Origin: Plakobranchus ocellatus
Lineage: Eukaryota > Mollusca > Gastropoda > Plakobranchidae
Assembly (NCBI GenBank): GCA_019648995.1
Contig: BLXT01008374.1
Span: 771,160 to 796,338, forward strand
Direction of reading: 5' to 3'
Length of the DNA: 25,179 nt
Positions within the stretch are counted from its first letter, which is position 1; the number at the start of each line of letters is the position of its first letter. This document shows, in pieces, positions 17,871 through 25,179 of this stretch. The translations under genes were made by a program, and so were the position numbers. The notes beneath the pieces are model-generated. The model did not search any database and was not told the DNA's origin. It saw only the letters and a list, made by a program, of their open reading frames with translations.

Positions 17871-20800
17871 GATTTTATATACCATCTATGGGCTGCAAGG
17901 CAAATGGTTCTAGACGTGTACAGTTCAGCAAGAAAAGTGCTTTTGATAAAAAATTGAGGCTACAAACCAAGTGAAACCAAGTGAGCAGTGTATTCTTTCA
18001 GAGTTAAAAAAAGCTTTTTTCAGACATTATTTTTGGGAATATTTTTTCATGTTGAATTTTTTTTAAAACCAAATCATATCACATGTGATCAGTTAATAAA
18101 TAAAAAACCCTTCCAGTCATTATGATATGCTTTTATTCCAGTCTTAATGGTGCAGAACAAACAATTAGCAGATTTCAGAACATCCATGTGACCCACTTTG
18201 TTGCGACTTACGATATCTCTTTCATACAGATGAAACTTGGATCCATGCAAAGTTGAAATATTCATATCAGTAATCAGCTTTCACAATCATAAAGCTCACG
18301 GAATGTATTTTTTAGCATAAATATAATGTTTTAAAATTTTCATTGATGTGTCCAAAATTTGAGATATGACAGAAAATTCTTTGCTGCCCCATATTTTAAA
18401 TTCTGATAGTTGTCGACAGTCATAGTATAATGCTCATGTTGCTCATTGCACAGAAACACTGTGATGGGCGGACATAGTTGAATTGCCAAATGTAATGTTG
18501 AGTCCTGCTTCTTCCCAGGCAGTTCACAACAGTTAGACTTCACAACCTCATTACGTCTTTCACATAGCTGTTTATTAATGTTTAGCCCGTCCAATACTAA
18601 TTTATCTCAGAGTATCTTAGCCCTCATTGGGATGAGCATCATTCAATGGCAGGAAGATCCTTACAGACTTCAGGGCAAATTTGCATACTATTATGCCACA
18701 AGTGTCCCTTGTTTGAAAACTTGTGTAGGTTTATTGTGCGTTTTGTGGCACCTATTTTGTACATGTTATTGTGAAAGTACAAGACACTGCTGAATTCAAA
18801 GCCCATGGGATTGGGCAGGGACCAAAACTGTGAATGAAGAGATGCATAAAACTTTGGAAACTGGGTGATGTAATAACAAGAGAGCAACTTTCCAGCTTTT
18901 TGTCTGGTTTTTTTTCATGCATATACATTCTTTCATAGCCACATGATATCACTAGTCCCTTTCATGTGGATACCTCTACAGTGTAGAGTGCACACTAAGG
19001 TTTGGGAGTGATTTTTCTCTTTCTGAGCAATCAAATTGCACTATTTTGCTCAGCTGTAACTATAAATTTAGGTTATTTATTTTTTATGAGAGACATAAAC
19101 ATGTCCTCTACATTTGAGTTTGTGTATGAAAATGATTAATATTATTTTAAAAATCTTTTAGCAATATTGTTTAACTAAATAGGTCAACTATATTCTGGCA
19201 TAGCAGTTTAATGTGGCCGCATTGGCAAATTTGCGGCCGCATTTTTTTACTTTCCTGCACTTTTTCCTCATTTTTGCTCATTTCTCTGCACACTTTTTAT
19301 AGCAATCAAAATCAGATTTTAAAAGGTTTTTAAAAATAATTTCCCGACATACTGGCTTTGCTAAGCTGGCACTTTTCGCTCTAAAGACGGGATATGGTAC
19401 CCAAATTCTCCGTCAGCGGCACCGAGGCCTAGATTTTCATTGAAAATTCCTCTTTCAATAAAGATATATTCATTGTGCACACATAAAGCTTTGTTTGGTT
19501 TCAGTCTGCGGATTGCTACTATTTTTTATTTTTATTTTTTAAGTTAACCCCTGCAATTATGTGCCTCTCTACGGCCGAGAGCAACAAAGGTCGACCCTTC
19601 TTCCCACTCTGATTGGTTTTCTTTAGTGCCATGCTTTGAGCTGACCCATTTTCAGTTGCGTTGAAAGCTCATGAAGCTTTTTTCTTTTTTCTGTCGTATA
19701 CCTTTCATTTGGTTTATTAGGGTAAAGGGTACTGCAATTCCCTTTTCTTTTCTATTTTTCACAGAAATTGGAAGATTTTGTTGAAAAAAAAAAAAAAAAA
19801 AGCTTCACTTATGATCTTAAGAAAGCCCATCCATTATCTATAATCAGAATTGAAATTAATCATTCTCTATAGGCTATTTTTGTTTTAATCCAGTCGTTTT
19901 TGATTGTCTACTCCTCTTTGGCCTAGGCCCGGTCAGAGCGGAATGCTAGGATCTTAACATTTGTTTGAAGATTGGTGTCTTGAACTTGCAGAAAGAAAAT
20001 GAATGGATCTGAAATGCTGTAACGTTTTTATAACTTAACTTTATATGAGAAAGTAGTTAATATGAATAGTTTGTCTTGATCGACGGATTTGTATCGGGTA
20101 GTGATAGTGCTGGGTGAGCTAGAGATCTAAATACCTGATGCAGAAAGGGCGATCACTTAAACCGTCTGCCAACTTTTTAGTGTGTGCTCTAGGGAGAAAA
20201 AGCATAGTTCAAATAAAAGTTTATCTTTGTTATCTTTTTTCATATTTGTGTATTTTTTAGGCTTTAATTTTTCTTTAAAAATTGTTCACGTGACCTTGCT
20301 AAACGCCTTACATTTTATTAATTTAACTAGCAGTTTAACTTGGTCTCTCGGGGGAAATGGTGGTCAAGCCTTTTTTTACTCTATGTAAACACAGATAAAG
20401 GGATGAAAGCTATGACTAGAAATGGTTACTTACAAGTTATTATTAAAACGTTTTTTCAGTGTTTTTAAATTGTTTTTGACACTGGTTTATTGTGCAAGTA
20501 TTTACTATGCCTTTAAAGAAAGCAAAAAAGATTGGTTTCTATTGAGTGAATTTATTATATGATCGAAGCCGATCACCTTTGAACTGTCAGTAGGCCTAAT
20601 TGCTTGCATGAGAAAAAAAAAAAAAACAAAAGCAAAAAAACTCAGCCTAACCTTTCCAACTGGCATTGTGTAGATCTAATTCAAATTCAGTGTCAAAGTA
20701 ATATAAATAAATACATTTGTCTTTTGTGTATCTATACACAACGTCGTTTTCATAGATGAAACTTTGAATGAGATTGGCTTGTCCTTCTTTTTTCATTTGA

Positions 20801-22079
20801 GGGAGAGAGCAGAAGATTTTGCGAACGTGTGATAATAATGACAATGCCATATTTTTATTATTTTTTTTTAATAACAAGAACTTCAAAGTATCAACGACCT
20901 GCTCAATGAACAATGAATAATTAATAGCTGTACATGCAAATAGTGATGATAAATAAGGATAACAAAATCACTGCTTTTAACAGTAAATAGCCTAATCTCA
21001 AACAGTTTAAAAATGTAAAAAATGAAGCTCATGTTTTAAACTGTTACTGTATTAATGTAGAGGGTCATAAACTTAGCAATTATAATAACATCTGAAAAAA
21101 AAAGTTTTTAGTTTGTGTAGGCCTACTTACTTTTGATAATCTTTCAATTTAATGATTGTAAATTACTTTGGAGAAGTTCATACATTACATTTAGCACCTT
21201 TTTGCGATTTTTAAAAAATTTTATTTTAAAATTTACTGGTTTACCGGTATTCATGTTACGTTCATTTTGTACGCCTCAATAAATACCACAATTTTTTTCG
21301 CAATTGTATGACTTTTTTGCATGTTTGTCTTATTCTTGTTGCATTTTTTTTTTTTTTTGGCATTTCTTGGGAAAATTTGTTGCATTTTTTGAGGTTTTAA
21401 TTGGCATTTTTCCGTGACGCCAGTATATTGAAAAAAGCCATGCAGCAAAGAAAGTCATGGAGATATTTATGCATTATTAAAAGTTCATTTATATTCTATT
21501 TCTACATCTTAATACATGTAAAATTCAAATATTGAAAGTGTCAAAATGTTATATTAGTTGCTGTGAAGAAAAATGACATAGCTGCATAATGCATGAATAT
21601 ATTTTTCCTATGCCTGTACATGTTGCCATATTTTGCATTCCTTGGTGCCATTACATCTTAACTTCTTAAAAACTGTATGTATCCTTCCTTTAGTTTGCCT
21701 GGTGTGTGTGGACTATCATAATAAACAACTGTTTGCAATCAAGAATAAAACAATTATCAGAAATGAATGCAATCATCTGCCATGGAATCTCTGGTGTAAA
21801 GGAGTCTGTCTCTATGAAGAGGAGTTAATGATGCGAATGTCCTGAGCCAGTCCCAGTGAGTCAGATGTCAAATGTAACGATTTGGAGGGAGGACTTTTTA
21901 GTTTGTTTTTTGCTTGTTTCAGAAAGTTCAAATCCAGCTATCTTGGCACAGAATTACAGCTATACTGTATCTTTATGCAGTTCAGTCATTGTAAAGCTTA
22001 ATTATGTATATCCAACTTCTGGCTATAAGCAAAGTGAAGTGGGTGCCATACTTGGCCCAAGCATCAGGGAACCAGGAGT
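17871..22079. other. Non-coding sequence downstream of ECHDC1
   Basis: No exon I can support on either strand. An 18-A run at 19784-19801 may be the tail of an unidentified retroposed copy, but no flanking duplication was found. A CpG-containing patch occurs at 19345-19625, with CCGTCAGCGGCACCGAGG and CTACGGCCGAGAG; it does not match a structural RNA I know. Poly(A)/T tracts near 20611 and 21347 are simple sequence. Confidence 0.5.
19784..19801. repeat. Poly(A) run
   Basis: Eighteen consecutive A bases following TTTTGTTG. It may be a retroposon tail or simple sequence; nothing decides between these. Confidence 0.8.
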
Positions 22080-22270
22080 AGGGTCCTGATGTTCTTGGTG
22101 CCATTGCTTTCTTGGCTGCCTTTACTTTGTGGGATCTTGCTCCCCATTTAGTATTGGCTCATCACAGAGGAGCAATAAAAAATTGACTGGGCTTGACTAG
22201 GATTAAAACCTCAGACTTTTCACTTGATGGCCAACTGACCTAGTACCAGGTAAGCCACCGCTCCTCATCA
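22080..22270 (-). mobile_element. tRNA-derived SINE, eroded
   Basis: On the - strand 22244-22257 reads TGGCTTACCTGGTA (A-box-like) and 22199-22210 reads GGTTTTAATCCT (B-box-like, with the usual CG lost). The spacing is about 33 bases. The start GGAGCGGTGGC near 22264 resembles the 5' end of tRNA-derived SINEs. The body limit near 22080 is a guess. Confidence 0.45.
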
Positions 22271-25179
22271 CCTGGCTGTCATCAGACTGGACTTGGGACT
22301 AATACTGTATAAGGAAAATGTGTGGCTGCTCTGATCGTAGTCTGAAGGATATTTTCTCCCTACTTATCTTTTATGTGCTTGTACCTTGAATTCAAAAGAA
22401 ATTCATGTCCTTTTTTGTGAATAAAACAGATCATATTAGAGAGAAGAGAAAAAAAACATTTTGATTACAAATGGTCAAATTTCTTCGAACTGTGAAATCA
22501 TGAAGATTGTATTTTGTTGTGAGAGAAAAGTAGAAGATTTCTGACAGGCCACTTTCCATAAGAATGTTTGACTGGTCCATGTCCAATAATATGGTGCTGG
22601 CTCATTTAGATCTGGAACTGTCCAGGACAGTAATTTCTTCTCTTCTGCATAAACCGGATAGAATTGGGTTGCTACTTCACTTGCCATCTTCACATTATTG
22701 TTATTTAACAAACTCGCAGGTCTAGATTATGTACATATACTCTTTTAGCATTCTAGATAAGCTTTATAAAGTTATTTTGAGGAACAGCTGTGAGCTGATT
22801 TTCATTGAAAGTGAAGGAGCTTTTACTTGTGTCCCCAACCCAGTGACTTATATCCTTTTTCCTTGCTCTGACAAAAAGCTGTGATGCAGATAAAACCTGC
22901 TCTTCAACAGAATCTAGCAGTGCAAGGTTTTCAATTTGTGCTGCTGTGCAAAAGGTCACACATTGCAAAATATAAGCAGGGAATAGTGTTGAGATCTCTA
23001 TAAGTAGTCTTTGCACAGAAAACCGTATCATTCTTGCATTTTTTTAAAAGGAAAAATTGCAAGGTTAAGGCTAGTGTGTAGTGCATAGTGGACCCGGACC
23101 TGGCCGTGTGCAGCATGGCTGTGCCTCGTCCGTCCGGTAGAAAAAAATCCTGCACAGGCCAATTCCTTTTCAAGATCACTGCAACGGTTCGAGGCATGCA
23201 TAGTTCACTCAACCCGGCCAGTGTGTTTAGAGCCATGTTTGCTCCAGGTGTGCAAGCAGGGTTTTTCCCGATAGTGCGGGTCAAGGGAACACACTCCCTA
23301 TCTAAATCCTCAACACATGTATCCTTTTTTTTCAAATATGAATGACAAAAAAACTTACAGACTGAGAGGGCCAGATCATTTATTTACACCAAGAGTGATA
23401 AAAATAATTCAATTAGAGATATGCTCTCCACTGCCAGGGAAAAAATAGCACGACAAGGAGGAGGAAAAACAGCACATTCTCTCTCTCTCTCTCTCCCCCC
23501 CTCTGTTCAATGAATGATTTAAGAATTTATAAATTTACATACTTTTATTGGCAATGTTTTACTCTGATTGAGGACATCCCCACCCCTCCCACACTCCCAA
23601 TGTGCATGGGCAGCCAGCTCTGGCCAGCTCCGTCCTGGTCTACTATACATGATTTCATGGACTCGGACAACCTGGCAAGGCTGGGTCCAGGTCCAGTATG
23701 CATGTAGCCTAATGGCCAAAAAATTTTTTTTAAAAATGTAAACTTTTTGAGACCCAGCCATTCAAAGCCTATCAGTATTGACAACATGACAATTCTGTAT
23801 TTTTAAGAACAAGAAGCAAAACAAAACATCATGTATGCAGCTGGCATATTTATTACCAAAAATGAAATATACGAGTATGTACTTCTAAGCAAGGGCCAGT
23901 GGTAGTTATACATTTAGTTTGGATGATTATATAATGCTCTGAAAGGAAACTTTTTAAAAATGATGGGACCTACACCCCTAAAAAATGTGGAAATATAAAA
24001 GTGGAGACAATAGGATGGTTACATTTGCCTACATATTACAAGCACTAAGGAAAAAATAGGAATGGAACAATTAGTTTCTAAGAATTTGATTTTATTGTGT
24101 TAAAGATCATGGGGTTTGATTATTCATTTTTGGGGGAAGTTTATGAAAAGTTGAAAATCTCCATGCCTAAATAAAGATAACACCAGACACATTAAAAACA
24201 CATGTTTGCAAATTTTAACCATTTCAGATACTAAAAAATGTACCATATTGAACTAAGAAATAATTATAAAATGAAAAACTGAAAGTGCTGATTTCATCCT
24301 GCATTCTATCTTGCCTGATTATTGTAACTTGCTACTGGCAGGCCTACCAGAATAAGTATGAAAAAATTGCAACATTTGCAAAATCAGGCTGACAGATTAA
24401 ATCTAAAAAGAAAAAGAGAGATGTTAAATGTTACACAAATTTGTCCATGCTAGAAAGATCGGGTCTAGAGGGCTATCTAAGTAGATTTCAGGAACTTTGA
24501 GTTGGATGCGTAGTTTCTTACTCTCAAGTTAAATGTTTGACGAGATGGCAACAAAGAGGAGGCCTAGCCTAATGTGAAGGTTTTTTGTGGTCGGAGTTTG
24601 CATTAGACCTTACTAGGTCTGGGGCAGGCTGCCAGATGATCTAAACATTAGGAAGCCAGATTGGCTTGTGAAGGAAGCCACCAACACAACAGCCTTTCAA
24701 GACTGGCGAGTAAAAATTTCAATTTTAGCTCTCAAAGGACAAAATTACCAAAAATTGTGAGAAATTGCAGAAAATTGCAAAATTTGCTGGTTTTTTTGCG
24801 GTCTTTGGCAATTCTTGCGGCTGCCAGACCATGATTTCCTGGGGAGGCCAGATCATTGAAAACTGCCATAGAGGTGTCTGAGGTCTTGGCCAGATATGCG
24901 CTCACAAATTGAATGTTAGGTGTAACAGGATTACTCCCACTTCCCTCTCTGGTGTTTTGAAAACAGAATTGGTCTGGACATGATATGGATCATGTAAAAA
25001 AAAATAAAGATAGAGAGAGGGTAGATCAAGAGAATGGAAAAAAGATTGACAGAAATAGAAAAAGTGAATATTTCTTGCAATTGATATGAATGAGTAGCAT
25101 GTCTGAAAATATGTTTGTATGAAACTGTGCTTTTTAATTTTTATTTATCAGTATTTTGAACTTCAATGGCAAAAACTCT
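22271..25179. other. Non-coding right end of the window
   Basis: No recognised gene. Three adjoining - strand frames (22475-22711, 22753-23031, 22931-23335) have protein-like passages such as SVEEQVLSASQLFVRARKK and MASEVATQFYPVYAEEKK. They are too short, overlap each other or have no domain or splice structure I can defend. A CT run lies at 23477-23502. Short copies of a GGACCTGGACC-like motif occur near 22565, 23090 and 23690. The sequence from 23700 to the end is AT-rich and featureless. Confidence 0.45.
23477..23502. repeat. (CT)n / C-run microsatellite
   Basis: About eight CT units followed by a run of C and CTCT. Simple polypyrimidine sequence. Confidence 0.85.

Noticed and set aside
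18578-18952. Overlapping frames on both strands near 18.6-18.9 kb
   Set aside because: Cys-rich on one strand and low-information on the other; no homology or splice context.
22475-23335. Three short - strand frames as exons of a neighbouring gene
   Set aside because: Some passages look protein-like, but the frames overlap, no junctions join them convincingly and no family is recognised.
1-25179. CRISPR array, operon or viral genome
   Set aside because: The only regular arrays are minisatellites without spacers; the gene structure is spliced and no viral gene was recognised.

Overview
This window is AT-rich, intron-rich animal nuclear DNA. The wide spacing of short exons, tRNA-derived SINEs, TTAA-flanked DNA transposons and a LINE fragment all point to an invertebrate. 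Recurrent AGATCTAGA and TAGGCCTA words hint at a lophotrochozoan, perhaps a gastropod mollusc, but that is an inference from composition only.

One protein-coding gene is clearly recognisable, on the + strand: the orthologue of ECHDC1 (ethylmalonyl-CoA decarboxylase), a crotonase-fold metabolite-repair enzyme. Three exons are firm: 7282-7482, 9909-10130 and 15871-16334. All junctions are GT/AG and phase 1, and together they encode 294 residues ending at a TGA. The initiator exon is missing from this set because 7282 is a splice acceptor and no in-frame ATG precedes the conserved core. The best local candidate is 4178-4241, which joins in frame.

Layout: 1-4177 shows no convincing gene. 4242-7281 would be the first intron; it holds a long-hairpin MITE (6151-6425) and a SINE on the - strand (about 6560-6712). 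Intron A-B (7483-9908) starts inside a 59-bp tandem array whose first unit overlaps the real exon/intron junction. Each typical unit looks like a tiny intron, and its last unit is interrupted by an 884-bp TTAA-flanked element. Intron B-C (10131-15870) carries a 35-bp minisatellite, trinucleotide runs, a 499-base assembly gap and one candidate ATGGCGGC start site. Just 83 bp after the ECHDC1 stop codon lies a second TTAA-flanked element, itself interrupted by a 5'-truncated LINE with its own target-site duplication. From 17630 to the end there are two further SINE-like pieces and non-coding sequence with no gene I recognise.

The most interesting signal is the array at the exon A donor: a minisatellite that carries copies of a 5' splice site, a branch-point-like word and a 3' splice site in about ten consecutive units. 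No bacterial-type system, CRISPR array or structural RNA gene was seen.
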